From contig JAJEKV010000027.1 in assembly GCA_021234155.1 (NCBI GenBank), forward strand, positions 17,270,891 through 17,334,890: 64,000 nt of DNA. Reading direction: 5' to 3'. This DNA comes from Isoetes taiwanensis. Taxonomy: Eukaryota; Streptophyta; Lycopodiopsida; Isoetales; Isoetaceae. The notes under the pieces are model-generated. The model did not search any database. It saw nothing but the letters and a program-made list of their open reading frames with translations, and was not told the DNA's origin. Position numbers and translations under genes: made by a program. The number at the start of each line of letters is the position of its first letter. Within the stretch, counting starts at the first letter, position 1. This document shows, one piece after another, positions 42,526 through 63,149 of the stretch.

Positions 42526-43404
42526 TTACTCTATTAATACTGGATCAATCACATGTTGTATGGGCTCCAAATGTTGAGAATCTGTTGCCTTTTCTTCCAT
42601 CATTTGCATCTTCTCCTTTGCAGCTTCTTCCTTTACCTCAACAGATAACTCTGCCAAATTCACCATATCTCCCATCTTGACTACCTCTTGAATAGCATCT
42701 CGATCTCGTTTCTCGTCATGCGCTGGTATCTGTATTTTCATATCCTCTTTTGGCTTCATCATGCCCTCTTCTTGCTCCTCAAAGGAACAAGTTGTCAATG
42801 ACCTTCTTGTTTTACCTACAGGATCCGGCATCACGGCTTTGAACTTATATGGGCAATCTTCCGTTGTATAATAACTTTGGGTATTGCAGATCCCACAAAG
42901 CAATTGGTACATAAACTGTATCGGGCAATCTTTTGCAATATGGCCATATTGGTGACACCTCCAACATTGTACAGAGTTTCTTTGCTGAAATCATGTATTG
43001 CATCTTGTACACTTTCCCGAATAACTCTCTGAGTACGTCCTGGCCACTTATAGTGTTGGAACTTTCACATGTGCATCAATGTAAGACATGGGACCAAAAT
43101 ATCTTCGAATGATGTCTTTCGTATGTCGCAGTCTTTGATGACATGCGCGGACATCGATGATGGGAATGTCTGATGCATTTTTCCCAGGCTGCAATTTGCA
43201 TTTTATTTCTAGCAACAATTTAATTCGACGTTGGAGCATCAGTCGAGTATTAGCTCTATAGGCGAGGGTGTATCTCTTTGATTGTTTTGAGTTCCTGTAC
43301 ATATGGGTTTGTGAATTCAAATATACTAGCCATTTACATGATCCAGGTAGCTGGGATATTTCTTTCAGTAGCAATGACATATCGTCTACTATCATCGTAT
43401 ACAT
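42526..43404 (-). pseudogene. CCHC zinc-knuckle protein, fragmented
   Basis: Read on the minus strand, 43404-43048 encodes a basic region (LLLKEISQLPGSCKWLVYLN, RRYFGPMSYIDAHVKVP). After a frame change and a likely TTTCAG acceptor near 42990, the next part has a clean knuckle CWRCHQYGHIAKDC and a second Cys cluster CGICNTQSYYTTEDC, then an acidic Met/Glu/Lys-rich tail to 42526. Basic domain plus CCHC is typical of gag-like or nucleic-acid-binding proteins of plant mobile elements. I cannot name the family. Confidence 0.45.
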
Positions 43405-43980
43405 ACCAATGTAGGGTACGAGTGGGCTGGTTTGCAGATAATAGATGATGGTATGTTCATTTCATAATAGCTACTGACGATGGAGTTTCCAAGTCTACGA
43501 AGTCCCCTTTGTCACCAAGTGCAGTGAAACAAAAGAGGTTGTTGATGAGTTTGTAGCAAAATTATATATGGAGTATGAAGCTTCTATTTAACTGGGAAGC
43601 TTTGAAACAGGAGTAGTCGACGACCATTATCGTAGCAAAATGTGGCATGTTCAGTGTTTAAAGTTCAATATGACATTTGACACCACATTGTCTATTCCAT
43701 TCTAGCAATTCGGAACCTGCTGATCTAGATGTTCGATTCATGATACTGATTTGCTTTCGCCATTGTTGTTATGCAGTGCTAACATCTGAAGAATCTACGA
43801 GTGGAGCGGATGGAGGTCTGCTAGATGAGGATGTGGAATGGTCAACGATCATGGTCAACAATTTATATAGTTCGATGCTCTTAGAAGCTATTTGCATCCT
43901 TTTAATAAATATGAATGAATAAATTATTAAAAAAAATTGTCGACAAAAACATTGAAATTCACGATCAATTTGTTAGAAGT
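43405..43980. other. non-coding region
   Basis: No supported gene on either strand; a short plus-strand frame at 43677 has no motif. Confidence 0.35.
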
Positions 43981-45010
43981 AGATTGAACATGTAAAAATC
44001 TGATATACATACCTGGAGTTCTTTTTTTGTCTTTTATTGCTGATGGATATTTGTAGTCTACAAAGGAAGAAAAGTACTTTTAGATGTTGGCTCCTGACAT
44101 AAGATCACTAAACAAATTGTGCATACCTTTTCTGTGTACAAATTTATAATAGTGGATAAATGGAATGCATGCAATTTGAAAGATGCAAGTTATGCTTTCT
44201 AATAAATGGTAGAACTATGTATAGAAAGATTTGTGCGCATACCTGTGGTGCCCCCTTTTCTTTTTGAGATTGGACGTAGGTCTATCGTTTACCTGCATAG
44301 GAAGTTTTAATATCATAAAAATTGAATTCATCTAATTTGAAAGATGTAAATTGTAGTTTTGAAGTGGTATGCAAAGAATGAAAACGGTACTTTTCACTAG
44401 AAAAGAGGTCGAGTTATGTGATTACCTAGGTCGATCTCCTTTTCGTTTCAGTGTACTTGTTTCATTTTGAGGAGTATTATTGACATTGTTCTTTTTGTGA
44501 CAACTGAGTCGAGTCTGTCTCTTGTTGCTAATAAACGTTTCCAACCTATTAGTACGAATGAAGGAAAATAGTTTTAGATATTGCTCCATGATGACGTAAC
44601 ACCACTACATCAACTGTGCATAAAGATAATTCGTATAAGTACCTGGGGTGCGCCTTTTTCTCTTCGCATTCTGATGCAGATGTATCGTTTTTCATGTATA
44701 GAAATTTTTTATCATATATAGGTTGAATGCATGTTATTTGTACAAACATTTTGCATGAATACCTCGGGCGCCCCTTTTTCTTTTTGGGATTAGTCAACTG
44801 TAGGCATATTGCTTTTCATGTAGATATTCTTGGTATTAGAGAAATTGAGTTCTTGTGATTTGAAGGATGTAAATTATAGTTTCAAATGAATTATATGTCA
44901 AGAATGCAAATGATACTTTTGGCTATAGCATAGAGGTAGAGGGTGGAGTTATGCGAATACTTGGAACGACCTCTTTTCTTTTTTAGTATAGCTATTTGGC
45001 TTTGAGCATT
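43981..45010 (-). repeat. array of diverged exon-like modules encoding K/R-rich GRPR motifs
   Basis: Six times on the minus strand a short Lys/Arg-rich codon run is followed by a splice-donor-like sequence, at about 44011, 44241, 44424, 44640, 44760 and 44958. One encodes NPKKKKGRPRY (AT-hook-like GRP core), another ECEEKKAHPRY. Between them, similar AT-rich spacers recur (for example ATTTGAAAGATGTAAATT(G/A)TAG). The period varies between about 120 and 230 bases. I read this as a decayed tandem duplication of one exon-intron unit. It lies upstream (minus sense) of the zinc-knuckle gene. Confidence 0.55.
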
Positions 45011-45589
45011 GCTATTGAGATTACTCTTTCTGTGAGAAGTGAGTGGGTAGTTAGTTATCTATCTAGTAGCAACTTGTAAAAATACTTTCTACATACACAC
45101 GTGTTGTGCTTCATATCCTCATGCAATTCCTTCCTTTCTCTGGTATCGTCGCATATATTCACGTTGGTCTTTTGTGACCAGAAAACTGTTGCCAAAATGG
45201 TCTGTTGATCTGCAATTTTTAGTGAATACAAAATTAGGACTTGGAAAATTAAACCATTGGTGATTACACATAGTTTGTGTGTTCTATTACTGTTGATTGA
45301 ATTTGTTGCATTAAATAGAAAAATTTGATGATAGCCATATAATAGGCCGTGATAGTCAAAACCAAAGAAACTCATGAATTATTCTCGTGTTATGGGAACA
45401 ATTACATATCATATTTCTCTTATCTGCTAAAAAATCAAAGGTGCTCTGGCCGCTCCCTTATCTGCTAAAATTTTAAAAGTTAAAAAATAGATAGGTTCTA
45501 GACCAGTTTGAGGGCATTTGTTGCTGTGGTATTCGTCCTTCTATTGGGGATCTAGGCCATCCATGCTTGTGATGCTTGTGACTCATGGC

Positions 45590-45785
45590 ATTCTCGACTC
45601 AGTAGTCGAGAATGGAGGTAGTTGTGGTGTTTGTTGTTGTATTTGTATTATGGCCCCTGTTTGTTGGTGTATTAAGACCCCACGCCATCCATGCATGTGA
45701 TTCAATGTGGTATCTGTTGTGATATTAAGGCCCCAGGCCATCCATGCTTGTGATTCTATGCATTCTCGACTACCATGTCGAGAAT
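45590..45785. repeat. two related inverted repeats within CCATCCATGC repeats
   Basis: ATTCTCGACT/AGTCGAGAAT at 45590-45613 and ATTCTCGAC/GTCGAGAAT at 45762-45785, each following a copy of CCATCCATGCTTGTGA. A further CCATCCATGC copy lies near 45684. The unit has been duplicated about 172 bases apart. Confidence 0.65.
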
Positions 45786-47211
45786 TGTTCTTTAACTTAG
45801 TCATTAGATTAATCTAATTTTTTATTTAGTTATTTATCTAATTTATTTGATTAATTATTGTTTATATCTTAATAATTGGTACTTTTCAAAAAGGATCCAT
45901 TCCTTTAACTCTTGTTGGTTTCCCCCAACTTCTCCCATCCCTTGTCCCTTTGTCCCCGCACCCCTCCCTCTTTGTCCCCTCTCTCTTGCCATCTCCCCCA
46001 GCTTCTCCCCTTTGCCCCTCCCCCTCGTCATTTGTTTAGGTAACCTCCATGCCATAGCATTGCATGAGAGATGAGCATAGTAGATTCTGTAAACTTTCTC
46101 AATTCCTGGTTTGTAAATTTCATGAGGGTAACAAGTGACCGAGTTCTTGGTGTATGATGTGTATTTCTATTCAAGTATTCAATTCAATTTTTTTTTTTTT
46201 GGTATGAGTTCCATTTTCATCATGAAGCCCAAACGTCAGGATCTGACCCACTTTAATTAAATGCGACTTACAGGCTTTTGTGCACATCTGAATCACATTT
46301 CTTTTCTAGAAGAGCATTTTTCTTTTTAAGCAATAAAATGTAATCGATGCAAGCTATCAACTGATGGAAGGTTTTCCAAGATATGATCTTTGCCTTAATT
46401 ACATAGCATCCATATCAGCAATTCCAAAAAGACGCTCTTCTATCAATTTCAGATATTTTGAGAAAAATTCTTGGAAGGTCAGAAATTATTTTTTTGTAAT
46501 AGTTATTAACCAAGAACCTCTCTCTCTACTAGAGTGAACATTCTTTTGTCCACTGCACATTGTTTCGGGTCGTCGTTTATTCTTGAAACGACTGCTATAA
46601 TATGAAGTTGTTCTCAAAGAACACGCATGAGAAAGAATCTCGTCCATTAGATGATTCATCTCTTTGTCAGACATACCCCTTATAGCCCGCATGAATCCTA
46701 TATAATAAAACCGAGATGTCTGTCTTGATCGACGACCTCAATTGTACATGGTGTGATCTAGACCATCTAAAATGTGAAATGTCATCGATCTAAAATGTGA
46801 AATGTCATCTTATGAACCATTCGAAGAAAAAAAAATCCCTATCCGACGGCCAACCTAATTTCAATTACAAACAACAAAAAACTGGCCATGAGGAGTCATT
46901 GGAAAGCCTACTTGGAATACTAGGACAAAATGCGGATCTTAAAACTTTTTAGCACAAGAACCTTAGTCCCACAATCACATAAAAAATTACCAAAGAAAAG
47001 TTTCCAACGCAATAAAATTAGAAACAAAAACTATTGCCATCAGATCCTCGAATATAACCAAAATTGCACGGATATAACCTCAAAGAAAGCAACCCTCGCC
47101 CCCTTCACATAAGGCAATCCAAAAGGCCACAACATTTGAGTATTGTGGCCCAAGAAAGACTCACATGATCCTCCACTTGCTTTAGACCTCAAAAAAACAT
47201 AATGATGAGAC

Positions 47212-47311
47212 AAACTAAGCTCGCTAAAATAGCACAATGCCCCTACACCATCGAGAAACCAAAACTAAGCTCGCTAAAGTAGCACAATGCACCTTAAACA
47301 TCGAGAAACCC
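47212..47311. repeat. 50-bp tandem duplication
   Basis: Two adjacent 50-base units starting AAACTAAGCTCGCTAAA and ending CATCGAGAAACC, differing at a few bases. It lies about 385 bases beyond the glutamate dehydrogenase stop codon. Confidence 0.75.
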
Positions 47312-47695
47312 ATTAGCACCTAGACATTTTGAAGCATTAGAACTAAGAGATGACGCGTGAATCTACACTTCTTGATCATTGGTTAAGGTTATTAAAAATC
47401 TTAACTTGGCCCATTCAACATTTTATAAGGCTATTCAATTACTGCTAAAATTTTGATTTATGCAGATCTATATACTTGCTTGTGTAATGTACAATATATG
47501 GCCAAATCCGTGGTCCTTGTTTAGGAACTTGATAACTTAAGTAACAAGATCATTGTTCCAAAATTATACACAAGCTTCGTATTCATATTATGTCACACAT
47601 AAAACATGCTGAATTCAGCAGCTCAGTCAAAAGCAACATGATAAATAAAGAATACAAATACGCTTAGCCAAAATCACTGGACCAATGCATGAACT

Positions 47696-54512
<6,817 letters not shown>

Positions 54513-54994
54513 CACTCTGCATTCTGGACCCCAACAAATGAGTTTCGAAAATACAGGAACCCTAAAGATTCCTTTTTGCTCTAAACACATACCTAAAATC
54601 ATACAATACATGCCCAAAACCTTCTAAACCATATGCAATAAAAGTATGGTTTGATGAACTAGCCAACTATAACACGAAATGATTGAGTTCATGAGATTGT
54701 ATTGTCATCTAGAGCTGTAACCAATTAAGAGAGGCACAGAATATGGGTGGTTACATGTTTGCCCCTACTTTAATGAATAGATTAAGGATTGAAAGGCTTG
54801 TGGCTATATATTTATATGCAATACCCTGAGAGGTTAAATTTGAAGGCATGGTTAGGCTTGTCATTTTTGGAGGCATGGCACACGAGGGAGCACTTACAAA
54901 TAGGGGCAAGGGTGGTTAGAATAAAGAAATTATTTCATGCATCACAATTGACTGATAGCAATGAGATTGATGTTTATGTTTATGCTGTTGTTTT
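54513..54994. promoter_or_regulatory. probable upstream region of glutamate dehydrogenase
   Basis: The minus-strand upstream sequence of the tentative start exon. I see no clear TATA box at the expected distance and no other gene. A short plus-strand frame at 54789 has no motif. Confidence 0.3.
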
Positions 54995-55800
54995 TTAAGC
55001 TTGCATGTTGGTTGCAAAGATATGCATGTAGATACAATGGAAAACAAACTTGAATTGGATGCTATCGTGGCAAGTGTCCTTACTGGAGAGGGGAAGAGAA
55101 AGTGTTAATGACTTATCCTGAGTAGGCTGAGTCGATTTAGCATTTTTTGAAGTTGTGTTGTTCTTCAAGTGAACACTGTATGCCCGTCTGTGGTCGCTCC
55201 AGTGGCAGTGGTCGTTGTCGCAGAGTGCGGGCTTGAAGTTTGTCCAGATGTGGTCGAGCAGCGTCGTGGAGCACGTGGGGGAGAAGCCGAGCATGGCAAC
55301 TTGCAGGGTCGCGGTGATGATGTTTTTTCGCAGGGTGTCTACATTGAAATCTCCCATGAGGACAGTCCTGGTGGCTTCCATTGCATTGTTGGCCCCGACT
55401 GTGGGTTTGGATGTGTGGACGGCGGTCCCTATGGTGTGGTCTCAAAACGTGGCAAGGATGGCTGTGACTAAGGGCTTTGTGACTTGTTAGTTGTAGAGGA
55501 GCTCGAGCCTGTCGTCATCGTAGAGCGTGATTGTTCCGCGCGCATTGGTATTGAACAGGCACCTGTACTTAGTTGTCTCAAAGATGGATGTGTCTTCTGA
55601 TCTCGTCTCTTATATGCAGAGGATGTTCCGCGAGGTCAGCTGTGGGTTTGCTAGTATGTAGTCGATGTACTTTGTTGCCACGAGGGTGTAGCATTGTTGA
55701 GGAGTGCCAGTGGCCCTTTGTCGACGAGGTTGGGGATGGTCATCGACCACGACATCTCTCTCTATATTCTCTGTCTTCATGTGCGAGACAGCCATGTAGA
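54995..55800 (-). pseudogene. AP-type endonuclease (EEP) domain fused behind the helicase
   Basis: On the minus strand the domain begins NPQLTSRNILCIQET, continues through a stop and shift near 55480, and shows the core motifs RTVLMGDFNVD (GDFN), TTLLDHIWTN and WSDHRRAY (SDH). These are the signature steps of the endonuclease/exonuclease/phosphatase fold. It follows directly after helicase C-terminal sequence (GMYGMVYMAVSHMK), an order known from Helentron/Helitron2-type elements. It would supply a nicking activity; here it is broken. Confidence 0.7.
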
Positions 55801-57363
55801 CCATTCCGTACATGCCTCTAGGGTTGAAGCATAGATGTTCAACTGTGTGTCGCCCTGTGTACTATCTTGGCCACATCTGGTTGGGTGGAAACTGGCGTCG
55901 CATGATCTTGTGCCTCTCATTTTTGGTTGCCTACCATAGCTTGGTCAGCTTCTGGATTGGCGTCTAGGCTGGGTTGATTCCTTGGTCTTAAAGGTGTTTG
56001 AGCCTATCTTGACAGTTTCTTCCTGTTGCGGGCTTTACGAATGATATCCAGAGTGCCTCTGTCTCGCCTGCGCCTACGTGCCGCTCCAGAATGCCATCGG
56101 CGCTGTCCGAGAGGTTGATGTTGCTCGTGAGCTCGACGAGCATGGTTCATTTGAGCTCTAGCTTGTCTTTCAATCCATGCATTTCTTTCGAGAGTCTATA
56201 GGCAAGCTAATACTCCTCGGGAAATCGTCCTCGTGCGTGTCTGTGGAGTGGAGGTGGATGCCTTGCTCTGATATTTTGGCATAGACATTGTCGTTGTGCT
56301 TGTCCTTATCATGCAAGACAGTAAGGAGGCGCAGGTCACCAGGTGCTGGCTGGATGCAGGTGGAGTTGATGAGGTGCAGGTCGTCTGCTGTTTGCTCTAA
56401 TATGCTTATGTGGGAGAGGGCGCTTGTGAAGGGCATGTCATCTCCTTGCCTGATGATCTCGGTGAGATTGTAGTACCGGAAGTTCGATTTCCATGAGTGG
56501 TAGAGGGCGTGTGTGAAGAACAGGTCATCTCCTTGCCTGACGATCTCGACGAGATAGTAGTACCTGAGGTTCGATTTCCATGAGTGGTAGAAGTCTGGGA
56601 ACTAGATGGTGCCTAGCCGTTCGGCATCGTTGGCGTCTGGGGTGCAGAAATTCCACTTGTCGAACATTGGCATGAGTTGGTAGAAGTCTCTAGCTGCAAT
56701 GGCTAACATGCCTCCGAATGGTGTGGACGTCATGGTGGCCTTGTACCTGGAAGTGGATCGTGCAAATCTGTTAATGGGCCATGCCTAGTTTGTTGTGTGG
56801 GCTTGGGGGCAACAGGTGGATTGGGATGTTACTTACTTGTTGCACAGCATCGACGTGGAAGAGGAGGCAGAGGCCGACCATTGAGATCTCATCTATGACC
56901 AGAAGTCTCACCGCCTCATAGGCATTCCTCCATGTTTGCAGCGTGCCGGGCGTGGACATCAACATCTTGTTTTCGAATGCTGCCATTGGCCTTATGTTGA
57001 ATGCCGAGTGCAGTGTGACTGCCGACGTTGTCTACTGCCCTGTCTGTGTATGTAGCTTGACGATTGATGGCGTGCTCATTTGGTGATGGAGCTCTTGTTG
57101 GAAGAGCCGCTTTTGTCCCTCGATGAGGCACTGTAGCAGTTGTGGCTTGCCCATGCCTGCGCCGCCCGTGAAGAAGAGGTTGTATATGTGGGTTGGATCG
57201 CATGTCTTCTTGTACATGATGTTGTCGTAGAGTAGCCTTTGACCCATTTTTCAATGTCTGGACCATTGCGTGGTATATCTCGTTGGGCATGATTTATTTG
57301 TTCGGTACCATCATCCTCTGGGCCTGCAAGGAACGGGAGGGGATGATTGTTTCTAGATTGCAT
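55801..57363 (-). pseudogene. PIF1-type helicase of a Helentron-like element
   Basis: Walker A is recognisable as NLFFTGGAGMGKPQLLQCLI (57190-57130; usual GGAGTGKT is changed to GMGKP), then LQTWRNAYEAVRLLVIDEIS with the Walker B DEISM (56930-56870). Later parts include LLTVLHDKDKHNDNVYAKIS (56436-56170). Several frames are needed, so indels are numerous. PIF1 helicases of this kind drive strand displacement in Helitron transposition. Confidence 0.75.
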
Positions 57364-59436
57364 ACCTCTTGAGGGGATCAGTGTAGAATGTAGTGTGGTA
57401 GGTCTGTATCTACGTCGAACTCATCCTCGTCTTCTACTCCCTCTTCTCCGTTCTAACGTAGTCTTCTTTAGTCGTCGGCTATGCTTTCTATGTCGCCCTA
57501 GTTGTGAATGTCGCCTGTGCACTGGAATTTTAGCAGTGTGTGGGTTGTTTCAATTTCTTCTTGCTTTGCCGCATATGCGTTGTGGTAGGTGGGATGCCTG
57601 TCGAGGAGATTGTGTCCATCCTAAAGTGAACGATATGGCAGAAGTCATTCTTATGCCCATCCTTTTGTGTCTTTGTCCTCGCTGAACTTGACATACCTGA
57701 GTGTTGCCGCTTTCGGGTTGGCTGACATGTCCCTCCTCATTTTGTTCACAAATTTCCCATGCTCATCCTTGTCTAGTATGGCTGTGTTTGAGCTTTGGCG
57801 TCCGCCGCTTGTACTTGTCGATGATGTTAGGTGCGAGGACGTCTGTGCTATTTGGATCGAGCTTCACGAGCTCCTTTTTCATCTTGACGACTTTGGATCT
57901 ATTTTGCGGCATGTTCTGTGTCGATGAAAATTACAATTTGCGTTTTTTGTGTGCAAGGGTATGCCAAGGAGGAGCATTGTGGCCTCGGAGGTGGAGATCT
58001 CCTGCGAGTGTATGATTGTGTTGCCCAATTGTCGTATCCTCCCGATGACATGTTGGTTGTTCTTGTTGCAGGTCTCTATGATCTTTGCCAAGGATGTTGA
58101 TAGGTTGGTCTCTGATGTCGTGATGTATGATATGCAGTATATGACTATGGCGTAGGTGTTGAAGATGTACTGGAAATTTGTGTTGGCTCTCCACATTGTG
58201 GCAATGCGAGGATTGAAGGCGGTTGTCTTGGAGTCACTCACCTGCCCTTGAGGAAGAGCTTGAGTCCTTGAATGCCGTATGCGAGCACCTTGTATTGGTG
58301 TTCATCGAGGCCCACGTGTTGCAGCAGGTTATCCATTGTCTTCGTTTTGTCTTTCCAGTCCACGTTTTGATTTTCTCCTTGTTCTCTTTCATGGCCATTC
58401 CTCCTTCAGGGGAGTGATCTTCCAGTTGTATCTCTGTGTTGTACTTTTTGAAGCGCTCCTCTACTTGTGTTTTGGCATTGTCTACTTCGTCATCGTGTTC
58501 ATCGGATTTGCTTTAGTCGTCTTCTGTCGTCTTTGTTGGACAGTTCTCTACGCCACTTCTAGTGGTTTTGTCTAGGAGGCATACTGATTCTTCATTTTGT
58601 TGTTGTGTGCGTGAGCCTGCATTAGTTTCTTGCTGCTTTGGTGTTTGCCTCAAGTCGAGTATTTTGTTGACTCTCTTGCGTACGTTTAAGTAGGACATGT
58701 CGATGTTCACATTTTTGTTCATGAATTGACGGGCGCATTTTGCTGGGTGCTGGATGTCAGTGCCCTGGCATTGCAGGAACGTTGTCAGCATCGTATCCTG
58801 CTCGTTTGTCCAACGACGCTTTTGTGTTGGTGGCTGCAGTCCGACCTACTCATGGCTTGGGCATTGTTGTTGCTGTCGATGGATGTGGGGCTGCGGGCCA
58901 AGGGGTAACTGGCTTTGTTTTGCACTCATCAAACTTCTTGCATGCGTGATCACTGTGTTTGGGAAGACTCAGATGTGGCTGTGTCGTTGCAGGAATGCAG
59001 CAGTCTTTCTTTGCATTGGTGTCGTCTTATATTCTTGCATCTCCCAAAACTGAAGGAAGATCGGGTCATCTTCCTTTTGTCAGTGCTCGTGCACCATTGT
59101 AGAGAGTTCCTATAAAATCATGCATGCATACGTCTTTGTAAGTTCGAGTGCCAAATACCTCGACAAGAGGATCTGAGGCAGAAATTTTATTTAACATTGT
59201 AGTCACATACATTTTGTCAGGAAATGGCGAAGCAACGTTCTTGAAATGGCATATGTGCAGCAAGAGGCAAGGTTGAAAGTACCAGAATGTTGTATGGGCC
59301 TGTGTTTAGCTTTGGGTCTCCTCGGTGGCCTGCAATATTAGATCGAGCTCTGTAGTTAGATGGTGTAAATTGAAACGATATTAAAATGAGGAATATGAAA
59401 CGATGGGTTACGTAGTATATATTCAAGGGTGGGGAC
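57364..59436 (-). pseudogene. N-terminal part of the Helentron-like protein, heavily decayed
   Basis: The clearest segment is 58241-57879: MWRANTNFQYIFNTYAIVIY, then CISYITTSETNLSTSLAKII, and STSEATMLLLGIPL. This matches the region between Rep and helicase in Helitron proteins (ANxDIQ, YCxSYITK, EAxxLLL). Upstream frames (58791-58513, 59263-59066) are charged and unassigned. I could not find a Rep HUH motif. Confidence 0.5.
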
Positions 59437-59499
59437 ATGCGTACAAACAAGTTTTTTAGTTGTTTCTTTACATGTGAAGCCTGTAGGTCCTGTAGCATT

Positions 59500-60009
59500 C
59501 TTTTGTTGATGCATCTCGTTTCTTATTACTCTTCAATCAGATCTTCAACACCATCTTCTTCGAGCACCATTATGCCAGTTTACATTGGCAGGAAGCTCCT
59601 ACATTTCATGTTGGTGACCTTGTCTGGCTTTTTCGTAGAGCCTCTCTACCCCTTGTCCCTACAACAAGCTTATCGTTGCCTTGGTCCTTATTGGATCACG
59701 ACCCAGATTAGCAATATGGCATTCTGGCTCGAGCTCCCTCTAGTTATTCGTCTCTATTCAGTATTTTATATTTCGTTATTGGAGCCCTACACAGTTAATC
59801 CTTTCTCATATTGCGTTCCTCCACCGTCACCACTAGTGGAAATTGATGAGCACGAGGAGTTTGAGGTTCGAGAGATTTTGGACTCCAAGTGTTTGCGTCG
59901 GCGATTGTATTACTTTGTTGATTGGGAAGGTTACTTGTCAAGTGATAGAACCTGGGAGCCTGCCAAGAATTTGACTAATGCTCTTGATAAAATTGCAGAG
60001 TTTCACTGA
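59500..60009 (+). pseudogene. chromovirus integrase C-terminus and chromodomain, 3' fragment
   Basis: The segment around 59660-59790 (GPYWITTQISNMAFWLELPL, then VFYISLLEPY) is the chromovirus integrase C-terminal motif. A chromodomain follows (FEVREILDSKCLRRRLYYFV, DWEGYLSSDRTWEPAKNLTN) with a stop at 60009. It is preceded by no recognisable polymerase, so only the 3' end of this second Ty3/gypsy element is present, in the opposite orientation to the first. Confidence 0.8.
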
Positions 60010-60071
60010 CGTTACCCGGATAAGCCAATTTCGAGTACCCCGGCTCCAGCTCCAAGGACTTATTGCCATCA

Positions 60072-60240
60072 TAGGAGGGGGATGATGTGACGACCATATG
60101 GGTATTCGTACTGTACAAGTATTTTACTCATATGTACAAAAGATGGTCGTCACATGGATGCAAAAAAAGTAGTTACACGAGATAAGTTTTGAACTCGCAA
60201 CCTTCTAGCTACAAGTCACGCACCTTTACCAAGTGCACTA
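60072..60240 (+). repeat. polypurine tract and start of the 3' LTR of the second chromovirus
   Basis: TAGGAGGGGGA at 60072-60082 is a polypurine tract at the right distance from the chromodomain stop. The sequence after it, TGATGTGACGACC, is a typical Ty3/gypsy LTR start. The LTR end was not located, so the given end is arbitrary. Confidence 0.6.
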
Positions 60241-63049
<2,809 letters not shown>

Positions 63050-63130
63050 GTTGGCCACATGATCGTCAAAAACTTGTCTCTCGTGGTATACGGCGAGAGA
63101 CAATTTTTATACGGTATACAAGATGGTTTT

Positions 63131-63149
63131 GCGGCGGCGTTGCCGCCGC
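63131..63149. repeat. GC-rich hairpin resembling the one at 34359-34380
   Basis: GCGGCGGC-GTT-GCCGCCGC, an 8-bp perfect stem. Its arms share GCGGCGGC/GCCGCCGC with the hairpin in the CACTA insertion, and both stand in AT-rich surroundings. Confidence 0.7.

Larger units (their letters stand above)
45011..47695. other. mostly non-coding interval
   Basis: No supported gene. It holds two hairpin-forming repeats (45590-45613, 45762-45785), a C/T-rich stretch (45900-46030) and a 50-bp tandem duplication (47212-47311). It forms the downstream flank of the glutamate dehydrogenase gene. Confidence 0.45.
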
